Under the pieces are notes generated by a model. That model saw nothing but the letters and a program-made list of their open reading frames with translations. It did not search any database and was not told the origin of the DNA. Shown one piece after another: positions 49,581-62,357 of a stretch of 64,000 nucleotides of DNA. The position numbers and the translations under genes are program-made. Position 1 is the stretch's first letter, and every line of letters begins with the position of its first letter. Origin of the DNA: Jacaranda mimosifolia. Its lineage: Eukaryota; Streptophyta; Magnoliopsida; Lamiales; Bignoniaceae. The stretch covers positions 5,808,507 to 5,872,506 of the forward strand of contig CM032121.1 in assembly GCA_018894105.1 (NCBI GenBank). Reading direction: 5' to 3'.

Positions 49581-50514
49581 AATCTTGAGGATGTCGTAGA
49601 TAACTTGTTGAGCATGTTGATAATGTCATATGGATAAGTAATCCAAAGAAAAAAAAATCACTTCATTTTGAGTCATCCACTGGCGACACTGGAATGACAC
49701 CGGCTTAAAAAGTTCAAAAAAGAAAAAAATAAATGAAATTCTGAGACATGAGAATACTTAGTCCATATATATAAAACAAGCTCAGTTAATTTGCATATAA
49801 AATTACGTTTTCTAATACTTTGACATACCATATTTTAGTAATAGGGGCATAATAGTAATTTACTAAGCTAGTTGAATAAAGTAAAAAAAGGAAAAGAAAT
49901 ATAAGAAATTAAACTGTATGAGAAATAAGACATATTATTACTCCTATCTTCCAATTTGTTTTAAATTGCACATAATATATTATAACCCTCTCTAAATCCC
50001 TAATCATTTCATACTCTAAAATTTATCTACTACCCTCGAGGTTCAACTATAACCATCCTATGTGTTTACAATTTTTGAAATTTTTTTATTTTCTTAATAA
50101 TAATTATAGTTCTTGTATTTTTCTCATTTTGTATGTCAAGGCATGCAAAAGATTGACTTAGCCTCCTTACTCCCCTGACGACTTTGTTCATGTTGTAGGT
50201 TGGACCTATTCTTATCTCCTAGGTTATCACCAAAATGAATTGACAATTTCACCCTCAACTTGGATATTAATTTGCCGACATCAATGAAAAATTTCTATCC
50301 ATTTGGTATATCACCTACTCCAGCAAAGTATCTGTATATTGAAATTTGCATATATTCTTCTGATTAAGCAAGGCAGTAGTTTAACGAATATTCCTAACAT
50401 ATACAAGATAGTCTTGTTGATATAGTGATACATGTTCTGTTATTGAACCAGCTTTGTTTTGCTGCAGTAGTTTCTTAAACAACTCTAGGCTGGCGTTCTT
50501 TCGTCTACAGTCTT
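49581..50514. other. Gene-free stretch upstream of GLP-D
   Basis: No coding region, repeat or transposon end is recognised. It may include distal promoter sequence of GLP-D. Confidence 0.4.
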
Positions 50515-50824
50515 AACAAATGAAGTAACTAACTAACCTTTGAATATTTTTTTCTTACACAAGTATTTATAATCAAAGAAGTTGACGAGGAAAGCTACTA
50601 TAGCAACTGAAGAAAATTGACCACTTCTCTGAGGCAATTACATATTTATCTGGTGAAGAGAAAAACCGAGAGTGTGTTATCTGCTAAAGAATGCATCTAT
50701 TGTTAAACATAAAATTGCAAACCATTAATGACTTGGCAAGAATTTTATATGCAGACGAAAAAAATAATGACAATTTCAAACTAGCTATATTTTGAAATAT
50801 TTGATTTATTCAAATCGATTTCAC

Positions 50825-50832
50825 TATATATA
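50825..50832 (+). promoter_or_regulatory. TATA box of GLP-D
   Basis: CACTATATATATG lies about 95 bp before the GLP-D ATG, the same spacing as in the minus-strand paralogues. Confidence 0.65.
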
Positions 50833-50923
50833 TGTGCTCACTTTCAAAGCTTAGCATCCACCAAAGCAGCAATAATCAATTTAAGCTGTGATCAGCAAAT
50901 ATCTTATAATTTAATTAGTTAAG

Positions 50924-51720
50924 ATGAGTATTCGCGCCCTGATCATAACTATCGTAATTTTGGCATTGGCTTCTTCATTAACTTATGCATCTGATCCCCG
51001 CCCTCTTCAGGACTTCTGCGTTGCAGTTAATGACTCCAATGCTTCTGGTAATTTCAGTACTTTCTCTTTGTAAATGTGAACTTAAACTAATTCCATCATT
51101 GACATATTTCTTTCATATTCGTTAAATGTTTCCTCTCTATGTTGTAACTTGCAGTATTTGTGAATGGAAAGATTTGCAAGGACCCAAAAATGGTCACAGC
51201 AGATGATTTCTTCTTTCCCGGTCTTAACAAGCCTGGAAATACATCAAATCCACTTGGATCAAAAGTTACTCAGGTGACTGTCAATCAATTAGCAGGACTC
51301 AACACTCTTGGCATTGCTTTGGCTCGTCTCGACTTCGCACCATATGGCCTCAACCCTCCTCACACACACCCTCGTGCAACTGAGATTCTTGTTGTCGTAG
51401 AAGGCACTCTGTACGTTGGCTTCGTGACTTCCAATCCAGCAAATCCAAACCAGAAGAACAAGCTCTTCACAAAAACATTATATCCAGGAGATGTGTTTGT
51501 GTTCCCCGAAGGCCTCATTCATTTCCAATTCAATACTGGAAAGACCAACGCGGTGGCATTTGCTGGTCTAAGCAGCCAAAATCCAGGAGTTATTACAATT
51601 GCAAATGCAGTTTTTGGTTCGGATCCTCCGATTTCTACTGATGTTCTCACCAAAGCATTCCAGGTTGAAGTGAATGTGGTCAAATATCTTCAAGGACAGT
51701 TCTGGTGGGACAACAACTAG
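50924..51720 (+). CDS. Germin-like protein D
   Basis: Exons 50924-51047 and 51155-51720 with a 107-bp GT-AG intron encode 229 residues. The signal peptide is [19 protein letters not shown]... (residues 1-22). Ligands are His111, His113, Glu118 ([10 protein letters not shown]) and His164 ([10 protein letters not shown]), with the Cys32/Cys49 pair and sequons at Asn36 (VNDSN) and Asn70 (GNTSN). The tail WWDNN differs from the WWNIN of A, C and E. AATAAA at 51801 is a likely poly(A) signal. The gene is convergent with GLP-E, with a foldback element, a CACTA element and a copia fragment between them. All splice sites and motifs are intact, so it is probably functional as a cell-wall cupin. Confidence 0.96.
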
Positions 51721-52040
51721 AAAAGCAACATATACTTATACATATGAATTTCATTTTCATTGCCATATGGCTGTATTTGATTTGTTGTGTCAAGAAATTG
51801 AATAAAACTATGTAATATACTGATGAAGAATAAGCACTTGGGTATCAGTCCCTAATGTAAGGTTATATACCTTTCCTGAATAAAATGATCATGATTAGTT
51901 GATGATGATTCAATTGGCAGGAGTTGAATCTTTGAGAACAGTTAAACAAGTTAAAGAATCTCCACTCTTTCCCTCGGAATGTGATGTAGTTTGTTAAACT
52001 TTAAATTTATATGTACATTTAATGTGGGATTAATTATTTA

Positions 52041-52990
52041 GGAAAAATTGTAAAAAATAGGACCGCAAATAATGCTAGTTTGCAAAAGAGGACCAGAATT
52101 ATTAAGACCATGGCAAAATCAGGACCACAACTATAAAAAAAAATCAGTAAAATGGACAATGTTCACCGAAAAGCACAATCAGCTCACCAGAAAGCACAGT
52201 CAGTGCGGATATGCTTGCGAGGCCGGTGCTTGGCTAGCACAACTCTATGCCTCGTCATATACCACATATACTTTGATGAAGAAAAAGTTGCAAAATAGGA
52301 CCATAAGTAATGCCATTTTGCAAAGAGGGTCCAAATTAAGGAGGAGCAAAAAAGATAATCAATTTTAACAATCAGAACATTAAGAAGCAACAAAAATGAT
52401 ATATAACCACGTAACACTGAAATATTGAGCAGCAAAAACTCGGACAAAAGTTGATGACATCAGAGTGCCACAAAATTTGATCGATTCATCCATAATGATT
52501 GATACAAAATCAGATAAAAATTTACAGGGTTGGAATGCTACAAAATTCGATCAGTTAATTCAAAAATGATTAATGATGAAAAATCAAGTAAATTGATGAG
52601 TTTGCATTGGGTGAAAATTGACGATATCCTTATTTCAGTTTTATGTGTTATCATTTTGTTGTTTCTTAAGCTTGGTTATCTCTTACACTGCTCCTTAAGT
52701 CCGGCCCTCTTTTGCAAAATGGATTTACTTATTATCTTATTTTTGCAATTTTTTCTTTATCAAAATACACATGACACATGACAAGGCATGGAATTATACC
52801 AGCCAAGCACCACGCAAGCATATTCCAGCACTGACTGTGCTTTCTGGTGAGCTAACTGTGTTTTCCAGCAAGCCTTATCCTTTTTTTTTTTCAATTTTTT
52901 ATAGTTATCTTCATAGTTTTGCCATGGTCTTAATTCCACTCCTCTTTTGCAAAATGACATTATTTACAATCCCATTTTTACAATTTGCCC
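52041..52990. mobile_element. Mutator-like foldback element
   Basis: About 200 bp at each end are inverted copies of each other: left 'gcaaataatgctagtttgca' and 'agcacagtcagtgcgg', right the complements. The 9-bp flanks 'aattattta' (52032-52040) and 'aagtattta' (52991-52999) match at 8 of 9 positions, as expected for Mutator-type insertion. The hairpin core is related to the elements at 7156-7469 and 45159-45469. Short frames in the arms are not genes. Confidence 0.7.
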
Positions 52991-53021
52991 AAGTATTTAT
53001 GATGAGTCAACTAACTATAGT

Positions 53022-55052
53022 CACTACAACAAAATTAAGCATTAAAAATACTAAAAAATACCACTTGTGTAATATTATAGTGGCAATTTTATATTTAATG
53101 ATATTTTTTAAAAGTGCTACTTGTAGCGATGTAGTTAAAGGTATAAATGTCACTAAATCACATTTGTTTTGGCATTAATAAAATGCAACAAAAATTACAT
53201 CAAATGACACGTCTAAATGTCACGAAAAATGCATTGGATAAATATATCAGAATGCCACGAAAAATTATTTTAAATGACATGCTAATATGTCACTAAAAAT
53301 TGCATGCAGTGGCAGGTTAAAACGCTACAAAAGTTCTTTAAATGACAAGGTAACACGTCCTAAAAAATACAATAAATGGCATGTTAAAATGTCACAAAAG
53401 TACTTTTAGATGACATGCTAACATGCCACCAAAAAATGCATATAGTGATGTTAAAATGCCACAAAAGATTTCTTTAAATTAAATAATAACATACCATAAA
53501 AATTAATTAAATAACATGCTAAACTAAATGATAAAAAAGATTCTTTCATGTGACATCTTAATCTGCCTCCAACGGCCCCATACATGAGACTCCAATATAC
53601 TCCAATTGGTCTGTACAAGACTCGAACCTACAACATTTTACTTGGAAAGATATGTGTTTACTATCAAACTACCCATCAAATGTTCATTATAAACATTCAA
53701 AAATATTATTATAATATTTTTTTACTTTAAAAGCATACTTTCTCAATTATTTAAATATATGCTTGAAATTATTATATTAAATTATACATTTGAAAAAGTT
53801 TGAGACATTAAATTTAGAGATAGAAAATATTCAAAAAAAAAAAAAATGTATAGGTGAGGGAAAAAAGTGGGCAAAAACTTAAATTTTTTATACTTCTTGA
53901 AAAATATGATTGATTTAGTCAACAGATTAAAATTATATTAAGTAATTAATTTCGATACATTATGATAAGATATAAAATTATATATTTTATAATTATTAAT
54001 AACTATATATACTTTATCTATTTTTGTGTGACATTTATTTCACGTAACACCATAACTAAATTATGAGTTATATTTTTTTTTTTTAAGAAAAAAGTAGTAA
54101 TGGTAGTTAAATGCTTTTAACATATAGTAATGTTAGTAATTTCAATAGAAGTACATTATGTTATTAATTAATTACTACTAAGTATTGTAGTGGCATTTTT
54201 TATTGCTATCACTATATTACTTTAATATGTCACTATACTGTAAAATGATGTTAAATCAATGCCACTAAATAATTTGCCGTATCTTTCGTAAATGACACCA
54301 TAAATAAATATGAGTGGCATTTTTTAAGAAAAAATTAGTGGTACTACTTAAATGTCTTTCAAATATATTTATATTGGCATTTTCAATCAAATGTCACTAT
54401 TTTTTGTCATTTATGAATCAAATGTCACTAAATATTGTATTACAGTTATATTTTTCAACAATTACCATCATATTACTCTTGTATGTCATTACACTACCGA
54501 ATGTTGCTAAATTAGTGCCACTAAATATTTTATGGCATTTTTTGTAAGTGACACCATAAATAACTACAAGTGACATTTTTTTTTTAAGAAAAAATAGTAG
54601 CACTAGTTAAAAGTACGCCTTCAAATTATATTTTTGTTGGCATTTGTAATCAAATGCCATTATTTTATATGTTATCTAAGAATCAAATATCACTAAATAT
54701 TTTATTAGAGTGATTTTTTTTTACTATCACTATATTACTTTTGTGTCATTACAAAATAAATGCCACTAAATACTTTACAATATTTTTCTTCAAATGACAC
54801 TATAACTACATATATATTAGTGGCATTTTTCTAAAAACTATTATTAATACTAGTTAAATGTCTTTGAAATAAATTTATCTTGACATTTTCAATCAAATGT
54901 CACTATTTTGTTTGTCATTTAATAATCAGATGTCACTAAATATTAAATTATAGTGGTACTGTTTTACAATTATCACTATAATACTTTTTTGTATTATTAT
55001 ATTATAAAATGTTATCAAATTAATACCACTAAATGTCAATTTTCTTGTAGTG
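53022..55052. mobile_element. CACTA-type non-autonomous element
   Basis: The ends are CACTACAACAAAATTAAGCA and the inverted CACTACAAGAAAATTGACAT, and the target duplication is 'agt' (53019-53021 and 53053+2000, that is 55053-55055). Subterminal DNA repeats 'atgtcactaaa' and 'agtggcattttt' in both orientations across most of its 2.0 kb. It has no transposase frame. Confidence 0.92.
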
Positions 55053-55055
55053 AGT

Positions 55056-55552
55056 CCAACATTGTCGACGGAGCCAAGATTCCAAATTAACCAACTCATA
55101 CATTAAACAGAATACAAGAATGCGTTGGTAATCAATTTTACCCTTTTAGTTAAAAATTTTATTGCAAAATTTATAAATTATCAGGAAATGTCACTTGAAT
55201 TTAATTAAATTTAATTGAATATTACAAATTAAGAAATAAAATAAGTAAATTTAAAAATCTAAATATATCACATATTTGTACTATATAATTTTAATAATTT
55301 TACTCAATAATATCAAAATGATAAATAGAGTACAAGTAATTTAATTAAATATAGTTGAATTTTATTTATTAATTAAAAAATAAATAAATATATAAATTCT
55401 TAAAAAAAACAAAATACTTCATATATAATTGTATACATAAGTTATATATGTTTTTATGTGTGTATATATATATGTACCAGAACCAAGCTGATAGTTTGCA
55501 GTTAGCTACTTATTTGAATTAATGTTTCAGTCAGTTTGATAATTAGTAGTCC
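55056..55552. other. AT-rich spacer, nothing recognised
   Basis: No gene or element end was identified. Confidence 0.4.
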
Positions 55553-55574
55553 AGTTAGTTAGTTAGTTAGTTAG
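55553..55574. repeat. Short (ttag)n repeat
   Basis: About five copies of 'gtta' or 'ttag' in a row. With the following 'ctcattgagcatacacacac' and 'tgaatgaatgaatatc' it may be part of a copia LTR leading into the gag fragment. Confidence 0.5.
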
Positions 55575-55784
55575 GATGGTTTTTGTATTTTTGGCGAGGA
55601 TTTTCCCAGCTCATTGAGCATACACACACGCGCGTGCGTATCCAGCTTCTTGAATGAATGAATATCTTTATTTTCCTCTCTATGGCTTTATTCACATGCT
55701 TGAATGCTCTCTCCAAGATGGCCCAAGTCTGTTTCCAGCTTCACCCAGATTCGATACACAATGTTCAAAATCAACAATCTGTAA

Positions 55785-56010
55785 GTCTTTACTTCACTAA
55801 TTAAGATCAAGTCCATTTGGGAGGAACTCACTCACTTTAGCCAATGTGTTCATGTGGACTTTGCTCCTGTGATGGTGTGAAGGCTCTCGGCACATATTAT
55901 CAAACAGAATATGCTCTCAGTCTTCTTATGGGATTGGATGAGTCCTATGTGCAAGCCAGGACTCACATCCTTATAATGGATCCTTTTCCACCTAAAAATT
56001 TAGAAAAAAA
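55785..56010 (+). pseudogene. Ty1/copia gag fragment
   Basis: One frame reads 'IKSIWEELTHFSQCVH' and, after a frameshift near 55840, another reads 'CSCGLCSCDGVKAL' and 'LLMGLDESYVQARTHILIMD', the conserved core of plant copia gag (UBN2-like: CSC...FLMGL..SY...R..IL..DP.P). It is truncated on both sides, with no zinc knuckle, protease or integrase following. Confidence 0.75.
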
Positions 56011-56704
56011 AGGGAGAATAGCAGCTAGCATTTGTGAGAGCAAAATTCCAAAATTGTATTACATGATCTTTGGAAAACATTGTAATATTGCATTGTTATA
56101 TATATTTCAGCTGCCGTTTTATCAATATTACTCTTGTCAAATTATATATTACACACAACATCAACAAAAATATACTAAAGAATAGGAGAATGACAATAGT
56201 AAGCTGATAAGCAAAAAATTCAAGAATGTTTTCAACTCCCAATATAATATACACACATAAGGAAAAAGTACTTTCTTTTCCCCTTGCACTTTCTCTATTT
56301 GCCACAAAATAATCTACTTTTAAGTTGAATAGTGCATACGATTTATTATATATATTATGCATTATATACTTAACAAATAACTTGATTCTGTTACATCTAC
56401 TATTCTGTTTGTATTTGCTTGATATACTGATGAACTTTTGAATTGCAGAAAGCAAGTATATCATACAGGAAAGAAATTCAGAAACTCAATACTGTATTAC
56501 ATTATTCTGAAAGTACAATAAACTGATTCTAAACTAGTTGCAAGTGAAAAATCACCTGAACAAGACAATAGGATCAGAAACTTATTAGAAAAAACATGTG
56601 GGTAACACATATAGAGTTCTGAAACACTAAACCTTCATTTTCTTAATGCCAGGAGAGCATCTTTAATCAGCAGCTTTAATTGACCTTATCAGCTTTGTAT
56701 TTAA

Positions 56705-57504
56705 TTAATTGATGTTCCACCAAAATTGTGCCTGAAGATCGTCAATCACATTCTTCTCAACTTGGAAAGCCTTAGTCAAAACATCTGGATTAATTGGTGG
56801 ATCTGACCCGAAAACTGCATTTGCAATGGTTATGACTCCTGGATTCTGGCTGCTTAGACCAGCAAATGCCACAGCATTGGTGTTTCCCACGTTAAACTGA
56901 AAATGTATCAAGCCCTCTGGGAAGACGAAGACGTCTCCTGGGTATAGGTACTTGGTAAACAGCTTGTTTTTCTGGTTCGGATCTGCTGGATTAGAAGTCA
57001 CGAAGCCAACGGACAGAGTGCCTTCCAACACAACAAGAATCTCAGTTGCACGAGGGTGTGTGTGAGGAGGGTTGAGGCCATATGGTGCAAAGTCGATACG
57101 AGCTATGGAAATGCCAAGAGTATTGAGCCCCGGTAGCTGGTTGACGTTAACAGGAGTAACCATTGCTCCCAGCGGATTTGACGTATTGCCAGGCTTGTTA
57201 AGACCAGAGTAGAAGAAATCCTCGGCAACAACCATATTTGGGTTCTTGCATATCTTCCCGTTCACGAAAACTACATATGTTGAAAAATAGGTGCCAAGAT
57301 ATTATTAGATGATCGATGGTAATGCAAAGAATTTACATAATCAGAAAAACAAGCAGTAGTTCTTGCAGTTAATTAATTACCAGTAGCCGCGGAATCACTA
57401 ACAGCAACACAGAAATCTTGCAGAGGGCTGGGATCTGATGCATATGCAAATGTAGCCAAATACGCAGTAAGAATGGCTGCGAAGAAGCCTAAATCAATCT
57501 TCAT
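56705..57504 (-). CDS. Germin-like protein E
   Basis: Exons 57381-57504 and 56705-57270 on the minus strand with a 110-bp GT-AG intron encode 229 residues. The start was placed at 57504 rather than at an in-frame ATG 84 nt further upstream, because only this start gives the family's 22-residue signal peptide ([20 protein letters not shown]...). Metal ligands His111, His113, Glu118 and His164 and the Cys32/Cys49 pair are kept. Differences from A and C: the first sequon is lost (VSDSA for VNDSM), FPGLNKPG has become [14 protein letters not shown] has become TLSVGF, and DYLQ has become DDLQ. These changes sit in otherwise invariant blocks and suggest relaxed constraint or divergence of function. 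Confidence 0.94.
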
Positions 57505-57600
57505 TTTAGCTGATATATATTGGATAACTTTTTCAACTATATAGAACTGCTTAATTATTTCCTGGGACTGAGGTGATGAGCCTAGCACAAAAACGGTGCC

Positions 57601-57608
57601 TATTTATA
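57601..57608 (-). promoter_or_regulatory. TATA box of GLP-E
   Basis: The minus strand reads CTATAAATAG about 97 bp before the ATG, as in GLP-C. Confidence 0.75.
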
Positions 57609-59789
57609 GAGAAAACAATGTGAAATGATCATCCTCTCTTTTTCAATGCTAATTAATTAGCAAAGACTTGGAAAGTCTATAACTCTATTTTCTTGAGTAT
57701 TAGGTAAATGAAAATTTCTTCCACGACTAACACTGCATGCGTGACTAATTCTTTTTCTCTAGACGTGCGATAATATGATCGCCTCATTGAAATGTTCTTT
57801 TTTTCCTTAGTGATTAACTTCTCATATTTCAATGATTTACTTACTCTTCAATGCTTAATTAGTTTTATGTTTTGGTTAACCTGTCCAATATCTAAGTTTA
57901 GAGGTTTCTGTTGCAAAAAATTCATTCTCTGTATATACCTGTACTAATTGTCGCTTCATTTGTCTTCATTGTCACTGTTTTGGATTACCTCTCTACGTGC
58001 TAATCATATATATGTATATGAACAAGTACCGAGTACTATAATTAATTGAATGGAAGTTAAAGTGTTTTATTTCATTAAGAATGATATAATTTCTTACATC
58101 CTTCCATAGAAGTAATAGCTGATCACGTCAAGATCAGCAATAATTCATATGGCAAGCGACCTAGAGGGTGGTTGATTGACTGTTTAATTTGACAATGAAA
58201 AAATTTTAACCTAATTTTGGTAGAAATATAATACTTTCTTTATTAGAAAAATAAATTTGTTTAGGGATTTTTGTTAGAAACAATGCTTTTTTCTAGAAGA
58301 TTAAGAAATGTAAATATCTAGAAAACAACTAGAATATTGTATTAAAATATCAAACAAAGACAAGTCTAGAAATATTGGAACCTGACTTTTGTGAAGGAAG
58401 AAATGTTGGTCGTGCAAATCTATATATATGTGTTGTATGCTTAGCCCATGTTTGTTTAGTTTTTGTGAAAACATTTTCCAAATCTACAAAATAATAACAA
58501 ACGAACTATACAATATTCCCCAATTTTTACTCCCAAAACATTTTTTCTATTCCCAAAATGCCCCCCAAAAGCAAAAAGAAGCATACCTTCTGGAGTTTTC
58601 TATGGTTCTAACCTATCGTTTTTATCTATTGTAATGTAAGCACTTTGCTACCATTGGATTACAACTAAGCGAATATTTACCTTAGTATGTGTTTGGTTTA
58701 AAAACAAATAAAATTTAATCAAACAATTTAATATTTATATTATTCTCTTTGAAGTTCCTAATTTATCCTCTATTAAAAAATTTGTTATTCTAAATAAAAA
58801 AATTTGTTTGAATAAAAAATTTGAAATAATTTAATTTTTTAAAATTACACCTAAATATTTATTCCTCCTAAACTTTAATTATCCCAATCTGCTCTAAATA
58901 TAAATTAAATAAAATATTTAAAAAATAAAAATTTAAAGTTATCATTTTTTAACAATATAATTTAATAATTTTAAATATATACTTAATAAGATCAAAATGA
59001 CAAGTATCTGTAAAATAATTTAATCAATTTTATGTATTATTTATATATAAAATAAATAAAAAATTAAAAACAAAATAACAAAAACATAATATGAAGAAGA
59101 ATATTCTTCCCCAAACCGCCGGCCCAACACCCCCCCCCCCAACCAAAACCCACCCACCCAGCCAGGGCCCCAAGCCCAAGCGCTCCCCTTCCCCGGCCGT
59201 AACCAGCCTAACCATGGCCAGCGGCCGCCTGGCCTAGCATCGCTAGCCATGGCTTGTAGTCCGGTTTGAGTATGTATTTTTTTTTTTTTTTGAGAAAAAA
59301 GTGGATATGAATGTATGTATATATCTGTGTGTGTCTAATACACATGTATATATATACACATAAATATTTATAATATTTTGAATACATGTTTATAAGATAA
59401 TTGTTGTGCTGTTTTATTTTTATATTTTAATTGATTTTTTTTAATTTTTTTAATAAGAATTAATTTTAAAAACAATTCGTAATTGTGAGTAGGTGGGTAC
59501 TAAAATATAAATAAAAAATATTATCATAAAATATGGAAGAGATTAAATAAAATTATATATTAAATAAAAAAGAAAAGGGTATTATGGGTATTTGATTTAA
59601 AAATGGGCAATTTTTTAAGTTTTGGTTTGTTTTGTTTGTTAAAAATAAAAGGACACTTGGCACAATAGAAAGTGAATGCATGATATTAATAAAATAAATT
59701 GAATAGGACTATAGAAAAATCCTACCTACCTCTCATTTTCTAACTCTAGCTTTCACATCATTCATTCATTTCTTACTCTCTCATTTCAC

Positions 59790-59791
<2 letters not shown>

Positions 59792-59822
<31 letters not shown>
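59792..59822. repeat. (ca)n microsatellite
   Basis: An uninterrupted run of about 15 'ca' dinucleotides. Confidence 0.95.
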
Positions 59823-59826
<4 letters not shown>

Positions 59827-60661
59827 TACATATATGAAAATATTAAAACTTGACTAATTAATTTTTTTTTAATTTTCTTTTTGCATTTAGTTATAAATTT
59901 TACCCAAAAAAATTAAATATAGTGTCATAATTCTTTAAATAATCTAAAACATTCAATAAAATATTAATCAAATAAATTAACATAATCATACAAAAATATT
60001 TAAAAAATTAACTATAATTTAAAAATATTACTTTATTTATTTTTTATTTAATAAGTTAATATATAATTTTATTATTTTATTTATTTAATTATTTCTTTAC
60101 TATTTTTTATATTAATTATTAAATATTTACATTACATTTTTATTTAATAGTATATATATATTAATTATTACATATTTATATTTAATTATTTATTTAAACA
60201 GTAAATATATTAATAATTAAATATTTATTAAAATATAAATAATATTTTTGTTAACTCGTATGTTTACTAGTAAATATATTATTAATTAAAATCTTATTTA
60301 AATTAGTAAATATACTAATGATTACACCCTAATAAAAATATTATCAAAATTATTTCAAATTTTACTTACTTAATTAATATTAATATTATTAATTACAAGA
60401 ATTTTAAAAAAATATTTAATTAGCAGTGCATAATAATACGTTTGTCCATTTTTTGCTTAACTATCATTAAATAAAGTTTTATAATTAAATATTATTATTT
60501 TTGTTTCATAATTTTTATTCATTTTATCAAATTATTATGTCATAATAATTTCCTTAATAATAAATTTTTTAAGTTTAAAATTAAATTAATTACACATCAC
60601 TTCAGCACAATCATACATCAATCATTATAAATATATACATAAACACATCAATTAACCATAA

Positions 60662-62100
60662 CACTACAAAAAAAGGGGTATTAGTGACTGAAAAATTGGT
60701 CACTAAATATACAAAAATCGGTCACTAATAGGTTTAGTGACCGATCGGATCGGTCACTAAAACCCTCGTCACTAATTTGTCTCGATCACTAATTATTTAA
60801 AAAAAATTAAAAATTTGTGTATGTTACTAGTGACCGCCTATTTCAGTCACTAATTTTAATCAGTCAAAAATATTTTTCTTCAACTTTGCTTCCTTTTGAA
60901 TTCGAACTCAAGACCTTTGCTATGCTAAAATGAGTAACTGTCCACTACACCACATGCATTTTCATGCATTTCTCTTAACAATATAATATATATATATAAT
61001 ATTTACAAATTAAAAAGTAATTATAAGATTCTTATGTATAAGTTACTATTATTTTGCATTTTAAAATTTAACAAAAATAGCAATTATTCATTTAATATTT
61101 GTGTAATATTTATTCAATATAATAACACACTGTATTTTCTATTTATAACTATTACTTTTAAATTTTAGGTATATTTTATCATAATATATTATAAACATAT
61201 TAAAAATAGCATATACATACTAATATGTATAGTGATAAACATTTTTTTTTCTTTTTTTATATAATAAATAGTTTATAATAAATACTAATATTTATTACTA
61301 TTTATTGTAATAAATAGTTTACGTAGTATATATGGTAATATGTATATATGCTTATACATACGAATTAATGTATAATATTATTAATTATATTATAAGTATT
61401 TATTTACTCATAATACATGTGTATATATATTATTGATGTGTATAAATTAATTAATTCTCATTTTTTTTCTTTGTATAAGAATATTATTCTTGTTTATTTC
61501 TTTGTGTGTCTATATATATTAATAAATTAATGTTCAATTATATGGATATTATATAGAAATATTTAGTGGTTATATATTTGTATATGTACGTATATTTTTA
61601 TATTTTTTATATATACATATATTATTATCAAATATATATATGTTAATAGCAAACACGATATTTTATTATTTGTATAAGTGTTACATAAATTTTATGCTTT
61701 CATATTACCAGAATATGCAAAAAAATAAAATTTTATATTTGTGACCGTTTATTGATTGAAAAATGTGGTTATTAATTAGTGACTGCTTTATACGGTCATT
61801 AATATTAGTGACCAAACTCTTAATTCGGTCACTAATTAGTGACCGCTTAGTTCGGTCACTAATTAGTAACCGAATTAGTGACTGCTTTGTGCGGTCACTA
61901 ATATTAGTGACTGAAAAAAGAGTTCGGTCACTAATTAGTGACCACTTTGTGCGGTCACTAATTTTAGTGATTGAAAAAAGAGTTCGGTCACTAATTTTTT
62001 TAAAATATTATATTTAAATTGATCACTAATCGGTCACCAATTAGTGACCAATCAATCGATCACTAAAATTCGGTCACTAAAGCTCATTTTTTTTGTAGTG
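60662..62100. mobile_element. CACTA-type non-autonomous element with TTAGTGACCG repeats
   Basis: The ends are CACTACAAAAAAAGGGG and the inverted CACTACAAAAAAAATGAG. Both subterminal regions are packed with 'cggtcactaa' and 'ttagtgaccg' words in both orientations, especially 61740-62090. The 1.4-kb element has no transposase; a plus-strand frame at 61763-62017 is only the translated repeat. The flanking triplets (taa and cat) do not match, so the target duplication is lost or the ends have changed. Confidence 0.87.
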
Positions 62101-62357
62101 CATATATATATATCCACATATATTTATTAAATTTAAACATATAATTTCACCCTATAAACTCAATAAAAATATTAATGATTTGACATCTATAGTAAAATTT
62201 ATCTCTTGCAAAACAATTCCAAACAAAGAATTCCATTTTTCACATATTTTCATAACAAAATCAAATAGTGGAAACATTCCCCAATTTTAACTCCCAAAAC
62301 ACCTTTATTCAGAATATTTTTCATAATTCACCAAAATACAACCAAACAGAGCCTTAG

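Larger units (their letters stand above)
58441..62357. mobile_element. AT-rich element with GC-rich core (unnamed family), split by a CACTA
   Basis: The ends are TTAGCCCATGTTTGTTTAG and the inverted CTAAGGCTCTGTTTGGTTG, related to those at 21856-24446. A GC-rich island lies at 59106-59253 (C-run, 'ccatggccagcggccgcc', 'tagccatggc'), AT-rich arms surround it, and the right subterminal part is homologous to 24130-24420. A CACTA element (60662-62100) interrupts it; without that it would be about 2.5 kb. A (ca)n tract lies at 59792-59822. No transposase is visible. Confidence 0.5.

Noticed and set aside
52072..53178. Several 80-135-codon frames around the foldback element
   Set aside because: They lie in the inverted arms or AT-rich CACTA sequence, appear on both strands, and have no recognisable domain.
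61763..62017. 84-codon frame with repeated 'RSLISD' units
   Set aside because: It is the translation of the TTAGTGACC subterminal repeats of a CACTA element.
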